From Aspidapion aeneum (taxonomy: Eukaryota; Arthropoda; Insecta; Coleoptera; Brentidae), in assembly GCA_963576565.1 (NCBI GenBank), contig OY755048.1, forward strand, positions 7,460,136 to 7,524,135: a stretch of 64,000 nt of DNA, read 5' to 3'. The position numbers and the translations under genes are program-made. Numbering within the stretch: the first letter of the stretch is position 1; the number at the start of each line of letters is the position of its first letter. Of this stretch, positions 55,754-64,000 are shown in pieces. The notes below the pieces were generated by a model. It did no database searches and was not told where the DNA came from. It saw only the letters and a program-made list of their open reading frames with translations.

Positions 55754-57391
55754 TCACAACGTTCTACGTCTTCCGATACCCAATCTCCACTCGTTTCTGT
55801 TTGCCCATAATTCATCATCTAGGCCTCTTATTCTTATTTCACTGTCTATTCCTTCTCTCCAGCTTCTCCTTGGCCGTCCTCGTTTTCTTCGGCCAGTTGG
55901 TTTCCATTGTAGTATTTGTTTAGGTAGTCTTTCATCATTCATTCTTTGTACATGTCCGTACCACACCAGTTGTTTTGTTCTTATATCATCCACTAAAGTA
56001 CGTTCACCCACTGTCATAATTTCTCTTATTCTTTGATTTGTAACTCTTTCTCTTTTTGATTTCCCTGCTGCTCTTCTCCAATAGTCCATCTCCGTAGCGG
56101 AAAGCATTTTTTCTGTTCTATCCTTGATTGGCCATGCTTCTGAGCCGTATGTAATAATACTTTTTACAATGGTGTTATATATAAGCTTTTTGTTATGTTT
56201 TGATATACTTTGGTCCCAAATTATTCCATTTAATAAAGTTATTGCTTTTCTTCCTTGTACGTTTCGATCTTTTATAGCTTTGTCTAGTGTTCCGTCAGCT
56301 GTAATTTTTAGACCTAAGTATTTATACTCATCACAGGAGTGAATTCGCTGCCCGGTATTTAAGATTAGATCCTGTTTCATTCCACCGATACACATATAAT
56401 CTGTCTTATTGAGATTAACCTCTAGTCTCCACTTATTGTACTCTTCTATTAGTTTTCGTGTCATATATTCGAGGTCGTCATAATCCTGAGCCACTACTAT
56501 CTGATCATCGGCGAAACATAAAGTATACAAGGTGGTTTCGTCCAATGGAATTCCCATGTTTTGGCATTTTCTCTTCCATACTTTAAGGACTTGTTCCAAG
56601 TATATCTTGAAGAGCGTAGGCGAGATACAGCAAACTTGTTTAAGACCTTTATTTACTTGAAAGCCTTTGGTTAGTTTTGCTTTTATTTTAACTTTTGCCT
56701 TACTATTGCGGTATAACTCTTTGATGGCCTTAATTAGTTGTACGCTTATGTTTGTGTTTTCCAACGCTTTCCAAAGTAGATTTAGTGGTATACTATCATA
56801 TGCCTTCTGCAAATCCACGTAAAGCAGATGCAGCTCTTGTCCGTATGCCAGTTTCTTTTCAATAACTTGGGTTATACAAAAGAGATGATCTGAAGTCGAT
56901 CTACCCGCCCTGAAACCAGCTTGTTCTTCTGCCTCCATGTCTTTATATTCGCTCTCTACTTTATTTCTTATTATTTTACCGTATATTCTGCTTAGCGTAC
57001 TAGTCACAGATATACCTCTATAATTGTCACATATATCTTTCCTTCCTTTTTTGTGTATTGTGGATATATATGACGTTTTCCACTCAGTTGGGACTACAGT
57101 TCCATTTAAATATTTTTGGAAAAGATTCCGTAATCTCCAAAACAGTTCTTCAGTGCCATATTTAATAAGTTCGGCTGGGATATTTCCGGGTCCGGCAGCA
57201 GATTTACCGCTTTTTAAGTTTGTGCACACGTTTTTGACCTCAGAGATTGTGAGGGGTACTGGAGATCCCATCGTTCTAATTATATTGTCTCTTGCGTCTT
57301 CCTTGAATTCTGCTCTATCTTCAGTTAATAGTTTTTTAAAATGCTCATCCCATTCTTTGTCTGGTATTACAGTGAAATGATATCTCTGCAT
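55754..57391 (-). CDS. LINE reverse transcriptase domain
   Basis: A 545-codon frame with RT blocks in order: SGKSAAGPGNIPAELIKYG, TIHKKGRKDICDNYRGISV, QAGFRAGRSTSDHLF, LLYVDLQKAYDSIPLNLLW, KQVCCISPTLFKIYL, CFADDQIVV (palm Asp pair), VNLNKTDYMC, YKYLGLKITADG, then the C-terminal WYGHVQRMNDERLPKQ and GRRKRGRPRRSW tail. The CISPTLF block is preceded by QV where QG is usual (Gly to Val), which may lower activity. The frame is separated from the endonuclease by a one-base shift near a T-run at 57393-57402. Confidence 0.9.
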   Translation of the reverse strand: MQRYHFTVIPDKEWDEHFKKLLTEDRAEFKEDARDNIIRTMGSPVPLTISEVKNVCTNLKSGKSAAGPGNIPAELIKYGTEELFWRLRNLFQKYLNGTVVPTEWKTSYISTIHKKGRKDICDNYRGISVTSTLSRIYGKIIRNKVESEYKDMEAEEQAGFRAGRSTSDHLFCITQVIEKKLAYGQELHLLYVDLQKAYDSIPLNLLWKALENTNISVQLIKAIKELYRNSKAKVKIKAKLTKGFQVNKGLKQVCCISPTLFKIYLEQVLKVWKRKCQNMGIPLDETTLYTLCFADDQIVVAQDYDDLEYMTRKLIEEYNKWRLEVNLNKTDYMCIGGMKQDLILNTGQRIHSCDEYKYLGLKITADGTLDKAIKDRNVQGRKAITLLNGIIWDQSISKHNKKLIYNTIVKSIITYGSEAWPIKDRTEKMLSATEMDYWRRAAGKSKRERVTNQRIREIMTVGERTLVDDIRTKQLVWYGHVQRMNDERLPKQILQWKPTGRRKRGRPRRSWREGIDSEIRIRGLDDELWANRNEWRLGIGRRRTL

Positions 57392-58767
57392 GTTTCTTTT
57401 TTAATCGATCTTATAGTTTTCCAGCTTTCGGTACTTCTCCTACCTCCTAAGTAAGAATCTATTTTCTGGCACTTTTGCGTCCACGAATGATTTTTCTTAT
57501 CACTGATCATTCTTCTCACCTTTGATTGCGCGATTTTGTATTCTTGTCTGCTTCTATCTGTCTTTTGGGATAAGTAGGTGTGATATAATTTCCTTTTTTC
57601 CTCTATTTCTCTCTCAATCTCAGCATCCCACCAGTATGGTTTTCTTCTTTTAGAAGTTTCTTCCACTAATCCTAGTGCTTATTTTGCAGCTTGGTGGATG
57701 CTTAATGTAATACATTCGTATTCCTCATCTGGGGTTTCACCTGAACTTGAATTAAGTTTTTCGTTCAGTCTCTTTTTGTATAAGTTTTTTACGCTGTCAT
57801 GTTCTAGGCTTAGTAGATTATATTTACAGTGATCAATTTCTTCAATCACTGTATCATCAAGATGTTGTTGATGCAGGCTTCGGCCTTGATAAGGAAAGAG
57901 AATTTTGGACTCCAGAAAATAGTGATCACTTCCGCATGTTGATCCACGCTTTGTTCTGACATCTTGAATTTTTAGTTTTGTCTTTTGTTTAGTGATAAAA
58001 TAATCAATGACGGATTTCAGGTTTTGTGAGGGTTTGGTCCAGGTATATTTGTGTATTTCCTTATGTTGAAAAAAACCGTTTTGGATTTTTAGGTCTAATT
58101 GCTCACATACTGTAATTAGCCGGTTTCCATTGTCATTAACAACATTTTCTCCATATTGGCCAACTGTCAGATCATTAACTCTGTTACCGGTTCTACTATT
58201 TAAATCTCCCAATATGACAATTTCTCTAGATGCACTTACTGCTGATATTTCATTGTGTATTTCTTCAAAAAAATTGTCTTTCACGGCTACATTTGCATCG
58301 TCGTTATACGCATAGATTCCAAAAATCGTAAGTCTCATTCCTTTTATTGTTATATTCATTTTAATTAGCCTTTCATTGACTGCTTCCCAGTTGGTTATAA
58401 ATTTTCTAAATCTTTTGTTGACCAAAATAGATACTCCTTCTTGGGCATGTTTTTCTTTTGCCACTCCGCTATAGAAATGGTCATATTGTCCTAGGTTTTC
58501 AGATCCTTTTCCTTTCTTTTTCGTTTCTGTTAGTACAGCAAGGTCTACCTTAATTCTGCTGCACTCATGTACTATTTCATTCAGTTTTCGATTCATTTCT
58601 TGTACGTTCCATGTACCAAAAATCATATTCCTGTTTCTTTGCTTGGTTCGTCTTAGGTTTTTCATTTCTTTCCGAGGCGTTTGATTGGGTTTTTTAACAG
58701 TGTACGTTTTTTTTTGAATATATTTTTTTGATTTGAAATAAGTTAGAGAATTACTATTTGTTTTCAT
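57367..58767 (-). pseudogene. LINE endonuclease and linker, one in-frame stop
   Basis: From ATG 58765-58767. Endonuclease motifs are in order: GTWNVQEMN near residue 51, VLTETKKKG with the catalytic Glu, VILGDLNSRTGNR, and GSDHYFLESK with the final Asp-His pair. After SIHQAAK a TAA interrupts at 57679-57681. The same frame continues with EETSKRRKPYWWDAEIE and a basic helical linker to a stop at 57367-57369, where the frame shifts. It would nick target DNA in an intact copy. This copy makes at most the endonuclease half. Confidence 0.9.
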
Positions 58768-58887
58768 ATTTTTATTTTATAATAACCACTTGTTAGAAAT
58801 TAATAAAAGTTATGTTTAATTTCCTATTTCTTCCAACTCTCTTTAAGTTTTAATCGAAAGTGGGCCATATTACCTGAATTTACCTTA

Positions 58888-59210
58888 GGGCACAATTTTT
58901 TTCTCACTTTTTATTGTTGGTTTAAGTTAGGTTTTTTAAATGAGGCAATCAAATCATCTTTAAAAGAGAAATGAACTATTTTAAAATAATTTTAGTATTT
59001 TGATTTTATTTATTTAAACTTTTTATTGTGTTATTGTTAGATATTTTTCTCTGTCTTTGTGTGTGTTTTTATTTTTTCTTTTATTCTAATTATAAATAAC
59101 CAGCTTTAACTTCATGATGATAATAATAATGATAATTTTATTTATGATAAGTGATTTTTGTGCTCACTAATAGATAAGTATTTTAAAGAAATTAGGAATT
59201 ATTAGACATA

Positions 59211-59254
<44 letters not shown>

Positions 59255-59475
59255 CTTGAAATTGTATGTTTGAAATTGTATATTTAATATGGTGAATAAA
59301 CTATCTATCTATCTATCTATCAAAGAGAAATAATAAATAGGCAATTTAAGTACAGTCATATGACATACATTTGATATAGCATAACAAAATATCTACTTTC
59401 TAAGTTATTTATAAAAATATATTATGTATTTTAACTTTTTACTTTTTAAAACAATTGTACATGTAATTTAAATAT
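58888..59475. other. Noncoding, microsatellites
   Basis: A TA run at 59213-59253 and a CTAT run at 59300-59321 preceded by GAATAAA. The second looks like a LINE 3' tail. No gene. Confidence 0.6.
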
Positions 59476-60211
59476 AGGAGGAGGCACTAAATACTTTGTT
59501 TGCCGGGATGCGTGAGGATGAGCTGAATTTGAGATATGTTGAAAGCCAAACCTTCCTGATATTTTTGATATAGGATAGGAAATATGGAAAAATATGAACT
59601 TTTGTAGTTTTTTTGTAATAACTTATCGCCAAATAAAAAAAACTGATATTAGTCATTTGACGCATCTCGGTAAATACACTATTCCATAGACAATTAGTAA
59701 ACGTGTCATGCGTCGAATATATTTTTTTTAAATACCCTATAAGCTTATCTACTATCACATAACCTATTATGCAAACATCACTCTAGAATAGTTAAAACGA
59801 CTCACATTAAAGCAAGTGAAGTTAATTTTGAATATGCATTTTTAGTTTCCTTTCTTTATATTTAATAAATCTCAGGTATTTTTTTAAAATTATTTTGAGC
59901 CTTTCTGTAGGTATGTGACGCAAACTAATGTCAAAAATTGATAAAATTTCTAAAAGGACTCTTTTGTCAATAAAATAAGACTAATATCAGTTTTTTGTTT
60001 TTATTTTACGCTCAGTTATTATAAGAAACTACAAAAGGTCATATTTTTCCATATTTCAGTGGCGCGCATTTAAATAAGTATAGCTCGAAAACGAATCCAG
60101 TGACCCCCCAATTTTTTTGCTAAAAATATCAGGAAGGTTTGGCTTTCAACATATCTCAAATTCAGCTCATCTGACGAATCCCGGTAAACAATGTATTTAG
60201 TGCCTCCTCCT
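59476..60211. mobile_element. 736-bp MITE with ~95-bp inverted ends
   Basis: 59476-59570 (AGGAGGAGGCACTAAATAC, GAGCTGAATTTGAGATATGT, AAGCCAAACCTTCCTGATAT) is mirrored at 60120-60211. Inner segments also pair (TGATATTAGTC at 59643; GACTAATATCA at 59980). The plus 96-codon minus-strand frame inside is an arm translation. The target duplication is not clear. Confidence 0.8.
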
Positions 60212-60934
60212 TTGTTTAAAAAAATAAGCTATTATTATTATTTTGCTTTCTTCACCCCTTTTATTCGGTTTTGGGGTAAGATTCTTAATTATTAGACTGA
60301 TAAGTTAATTATTTGAGCTGTGCATTAATCTGGTGCACAGACGGGAGAAAATGGCATCAGTGCAGGGATTCTCCAGTCTCCAGGATAATCATTGTAATAA
60401 TCTGGGAGATATGTACCTACACGAGAATGTAAAATGGGCAAAATTAAGTTGATATTCCACGAAAGGGGTTACATTCCATTAAATTATTAAAATACAAAGC
60501 GTATCTAGGTGGCCGATCTTAACGGTCCAAGCCAAAGCGCACAAGAAGGGTAGTCGTGGAGTGTGCAATCCCGCGCTACCGTATTATTATAATTCTTTTT
60601 ATTCTCCCCAAAAAGCTTCTTTAAATGAAAATTAAATGATTTTTATTGTTTCGCCTTGGAAAAAGCTTTTAAAAAACATACGTGCCATTTTGTCCCCAAC
60701 CATAAAAAGTGCTTAAGCTCTTTGAGATTAATAAAGACAAAGAAAATAAATGTAAAAATACATGTTGATAAATATTACACAGAAACAAAATTATATCAAA
60801 TCAAGTCAAATTGCATCGGTTCAAAACAAATTGCTTTCCTATCCAAAACAAGATAATTTTTTTCTTGGAATATCGCATTGACAAATGGCAAACAATCTCT
60901 CATTTAAAATCTGGGAGCAAATTATGACCAAACC
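60212..60934. other. Noncoding, nothing recognised
   Basis: No coding signal. 60310-60420 (GTGCATTAATCTGGTGCACAG region) is GC-richer and unique in the window. Confidence 0.35.
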
Positions 60935-61500
60935 CTTAGAAAAAATCAAAAAACCCCAAAATTCTAATTTATTTCCCACCCCTAAATATGTAAAGTTATA
61001 TAAAAGTAAAATTGCCCACTTTCAGAAACGCTAGAGAGCTGAGCCTTGGAAGGGCGATACGAACTATGATTAAACTATAGAAGAAAATTTAAAAACCCAA
61101 AAATTTTAATTTACTTCCCTTCTTTATAATTTTAAAGCTATGTAAAATTAATATTGCTCACTTGCAGAAACGCTAGAGAGCTGAGCATTGGCAGAATGAT
61201 AGGAACTATGATAAAACTATAAGAAAAAAATTAAAAAACCCCAAAATTTTTATTTACTTTCCTCGTTATAAATGTAAAGTTATGTAAAATTATCATTGCC
61301 CACTTCCAGAAATGCTAGAGAGCTAAGCTTTGGAAGGGCGATAGGAACTACGATAAAATACGAGAAAATTTCAAAAAACCCAAATTTTAATTTACTTCCC
61401 TTCCCTATAAATCTAAAGTTATGTAAAAGTAATATTGCCCACTCCAGGACCGCTAGAGAGCTGAGCTTTGGAAGGCTGATAGGAACTATCAAACCTCAAT
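60935..61500. repeat. 142-bp tandem repeat, about four units
   Basis: CTAGAGAGCT recurs at 61031, 61173, 61315 and 61453. Each unit carries AAAGTTATGTAAAA, ATTGCCCACTT, GGAAGGGCGATAGGAACTA and a run of AAAAACCC. Units are diverged. Frames at 61280-61511 are repeat translations. Confidence 0.85.
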
Positions 61501-61621
61501 ATTTTAAATAAGTCATTGCAAAAGTTGTGAACAATATTCCGCATATTTTACTACTTTAAAACTTAAATATTATCCAAATCCTTTAAAAAAGGAGTGAAAT
61601 CATAACAAAAACATTACATGT

Positions 61622-61940
61622 AAAAAAAGCTGCGAAAATGGTATTCCGTAAAAAGAATTGGGATAAAAGTAAAGCCAAGTTCTCCAATACAAATTTTAAA
61701 ATGAAAGGTTCTTACTAGTGAAATGTTTTTCTAAACTTGAGTATTACGGCTCCAAATGACTATTAGGCACAGTGCTAAATTGAGCATAAAGTAGTTTGGC
61801 TGTAATAGCACAGTTTAAAAAAACATTTCCAAACTAGTAAAAACCTTTCATTTTAAAATTTTTATTGGAGAACTTGGCTTTACTGTTATCTCAATTCTTT
61901 TTGCGGATTACCATTTTCGCGCAGTTAGCTTTTTTGCATA
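61622..61940. mobile_element. Hairpin MITE, ~105-bp arms
   Basis: AAAAAAGCTGCGAAAATGGT with the following blocks AAGCCAAGTTCTCCAAT and ATGAAAGGTT (61625-61730) pair with their inverses at 61808-61938. The loop is about 75 bases. No ORF. Confidence 0.75.
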
Positions 61941-62274
61941 AAATGTTTTTGTTATGATAGACTATATTGTTAAGAATAATAGTAGTTTTGTAGGCTGTTA
62001 AAATATTAGGCCGCTTTAATATTTTTGATATTTTGTTGTTAATTTTGGAAATATATCGTAGTCATATATATTTTTGTTTGTTTCGGTTTTAGGATACTCT
62101 GTTGAATTGAATATTTTATTCTGTTTTTAATTATAGGGTCGTAATTTTTTTTGGATAAATCCAGGATCTAAAATCATTTACCATTTTAAAGGTCAGGAAT
62201 ATAATTTAAATTAATTCTTTGTTTAATTTTAAGAAAGTTTTTAAAGAAGTCTCATTTCAAAACTATATTAAGAA

Positions 62275-62338
<64 letters not shown>

Positions 62339-63469
62339 TTTTTTTAAAGCAAGCGTCGCTGTTGAGTCAAGTTAAGCTTTAAGTGAAAATAATATTCAAT
62401 ACACTTTTTAGATATATTATAATTTTTTTTACTGTAGCAATATTAGAGCCACGGCTACGTATAATTTTAATTCGTAACCTAACCTAGCTACCTAAACGAA
62501 ATTAAAATAAACATAAATTACTGGCAAGTGATAAGTTTGGTAAAATCAGAATATTTATATTTATGTAAATCAGTATGATTTAAAGTGTTAATTTATTTAG
62601 TTACTAATTTATTTTAATAGGTCTGGTAACCGCCTATTCTAAATAGCTTAATGGAGTTGACATTCTTAATTTGGCTGATGGTTTTATTAATTTAGTTTAT
62701 TTATTATACTTACTTCGCACACTACACAGAAATTCAAATCTAGTATTTTCTCGAAAATATTATCTTCCCTTAAAGCAAGCTTACTTTAATAATTTCTTAA
62801 TAAAACAAAACGTTAATTGTCTTCATAGGAGAAACAAAATGCCTTCATACAAGAAAGTTTTTTCTAAAAATAAGATAGGTTTTCTTGGTACGAAATTTGG
62901 GTTTTATAATGAGAGGTGGTTTGTCTTTAGTCAGTACAATATTACAAGAAAAAAATTACCTTCTTTGAATCGGATATTGCTTTGGTGCATAGGATAGCAG
63001 TTTTTGTTTCAAACCGATTCAATTTCACTTGAACTAATATAAATTTTTTGTCTGTGTAGTAAGCCCCAATAATTTTCTTTTGCGGGTAGACTAAAAGATA
63101 AAAAAGTCAAAGAAGTAAATTGCGAATTTGTGAATTGGTATCTAAAATCCAGTTATATGAGAAGCAACCCAAAATCTAAAAAAATACATAAATTATTCGG
63201 AGTTTTTTCCCCTTTTCCGGGTTTTTATAAGTCCCTTTGATTAAGTGACCGCAAGGGTGCAGTATTATGTTTACTCGGAGCAAAGAAAATAACCGCCGGT
63301 CAGTCCTAAATTGCTGCTAACGAATGCTATTGAATAAATTCGGCACCAGCATTTGTACTTGGAACGTTTTTCCAATATATTTAGATATGTGGGATTATCA
63401 CAGAGAAGAAAACTTATTTCAAGCTAAGGGTGAAATGAAAGAACAAAATATTATAAAAAAGTTTTCTTG
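61941..63469. other. Noncoding; AT microsatellite at 62279-62333
   Basis: One AT run. The 108-codon frame at 62671-62997 has no recognised domain. GAAAATATTATCTT near 62753 also occurs at about 8525, a short repeat of unknown type. Confidence 0.4.
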
Positions 63470-63557
63470 TGGTCAGTTCTTATTTTTCTTTCTTTAATTT
63501 CACTTGTTGTTTATAGTTTTTGGTCCTTGCATTAATTACAATTTGGTATTTGAGAAT
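63470..63557 (+). mobile_element. SINE body fragment, 5'-truncated
   Basis: TTATTTTTCTTTCTTTAATT followed by TCACTTGTTGTTTATAG, TTGGTCCTTGCATT and ATTTGGTATTTGAG match the SINE body of 36743-36800 and 63870-63957. The tRNA head is missing. Confidence 0.75.
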
Positions 63558-63789
63558 TATATTGGCAATCGCCCATTGCGATCAGAAATTTTAACACACG
63601 AAAAGGTGATCTCATGCTTTCAGACGTTGATTCTTTACGTCTTATTTGAGTTATCATACCTTTGACATTGGGAAAGAAGAATTTAAGAGATCAGTTGGAT
63701 GACTTGGTCGAGTTAATACCCTGAGAATTTCTCGTTCCTGTATTGAGACACCGCGCACCTGCATAGATGGAAGTTTTCCGAAAATGTAT

Positions 63790-63957
63790 GTATGGTCTTC
63801 GGTAGTTCAATGCTTAGAACGTTTGCGTACAGAGCAAGAAGTTCCGGGTTCGAGTCCCGGCCGAATACAGAAAAACTTTATTCTTAATTTTCTTTCTTTA
63901 ATTTCACTTGTTGTTTATAGTTTTAGGTCCTTGCATTATTTGCAATTTGGTATTTGA
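63790..63957 (+). mobile_element. tRNA-derived SINE, complete head and body
   Basis: Head: GTCTTCGGTAGTTCAATGC then GTTCCGGGTTCGAGTCCCGG, with recognisable B box GGTTCGAGTCC and a weaker A box. Body: AGAAAAACTTTATTCTTAA, then the shared TTTCTTTCTTTAATTTCACT and GGTCCTTGCATTATTTGC text, ending TTTGGTATTTGAAAG. It gives the normal order against which the inverted copy at 36.8 kb can be read. Confidence 0.85.
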
Positions 63958-64000
63958 AAGCAGTTTTTATTTTGAATCGATGCAATTTGATAAATTTTTT

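Larger units (their letters stand above)
55736..58790 (-). mobile_element. RTE-type non-LTR retrotransposon, near full length
   Basis: Minus-strand LINE with apurinic-type endonuclease and reverse transcriptase in one original frame, now broken by one stop (57679-57681) and one frameshift (57367-57400). The 3' UTR is about 15 bases and ends in a TA-repeat (55730-55745). It is inserted into the pogo element. Truncated relatives sit at 3253-3445 and 15340-17025. Confidence 0.85.
47987..58885 (+). mobile_element. pogo/Tigger-like transposon, invaded by two retroelements
   Basis: The left terminus AGGTGCATTTAGGTAATATG and the inverse of the right terminus, AGGTAAATTCAGGTAATATG, match in 17-18 of 20 bases. 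TA lies at 47985-47986 and 58886-58887. Inner copies of TATGGCCC/TGGGCC are frequent (48005, 48027, 54700, 54750, 55675). The transposase C-terminus lies at 54870-55640. Removing the LTR element (48109-54451) and the LINE (about 55736-58790) leaves roughly 1.5 kb, so the N-terminal and DDE parts had already been lost. Confidence 0.8.

Overview
The window reads as an AT-rich, transposon-packed insect nuclear genome segment. Its anchor is a host gene on the minus strand: two coding exons of the bHLH-PAS factor trachealess (trh). Exon 1 (35343-35518, start codon included) gives the conserved N-terminus that ends in LLEPG. Exon 2 (13523-13761) gives the basic helix-loop-helix. Between them lies a roughly 21.6 kb intron filled with mobile elements. 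The PAS exons are not in the window and should lie beyond its left end. Several element families fit a beetle or another insect with a large repeat-rich genome, but the order cannot be fixed from this sequence alone.

Layout. 1-7.4 kb: a 169-bp satellite array with higher-order structure, then RTE-type LINE debris. 9-13 kb: a small TA-flanked MITE, a decayed hAT transposase, a LINE RT fragment and a Tc1/IS630-like relative. 13.5-35.5 kb: trh exons and intron. The intron holds LINE fragments, a transposase N-terminal ORF, fold-back elements, a Harbinger element with TAA target duplications, hAT MITEs and two copies of a family with hairpin ends, a TCTG microsatellite and about 118-bp minisatellite units (called family A here). 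35.5-36.1 kb: a CpG-rich putative trh promoter. 36.4-40.5 kb: a hAT MITE, a tRNA-derived SINE folded into a perfect palindrome, and a 3.4 kb inverted duplication with a second inverted repeat in its loop. 40.9-46.6 kb: G-tract-rich hAT MITEs, a tandemly duplicated GC-rich noncoding block (candidate regulatory DNA) and a hAT inside another hAT, each with its own 8-bp duplication. 48.0-58.9 kb: a pogo/Tigger-like element (TA duplications, TIRs, decayed transposase C-terminus) that was invaded by an endogenous errantivirus-like retroelement and by an RTE-type LINE. 59-64 kb: a long-TIR MITE, a 142-bp tandem array, a hairpin element and two more SINE pieces.

The most notable unit is the minus-strand LTR element at 48109-54447. 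Its two 217-bp LTRs look identical, it has a 4-bp CCCG target duplication, PBS, PPT, an open gag, an A AAU UUU frameshift site at the gag-pol overlap, and an env region with a furin-type site and a membrane anchor. It nevertheless has no reverse transcriptase or RNase H, and env is frame-broken. It therefore looks like a recently copied, trans-mobilised derivative. The elements do not form a pathway together; the window is a record of nested insertions around a developmental regulator.
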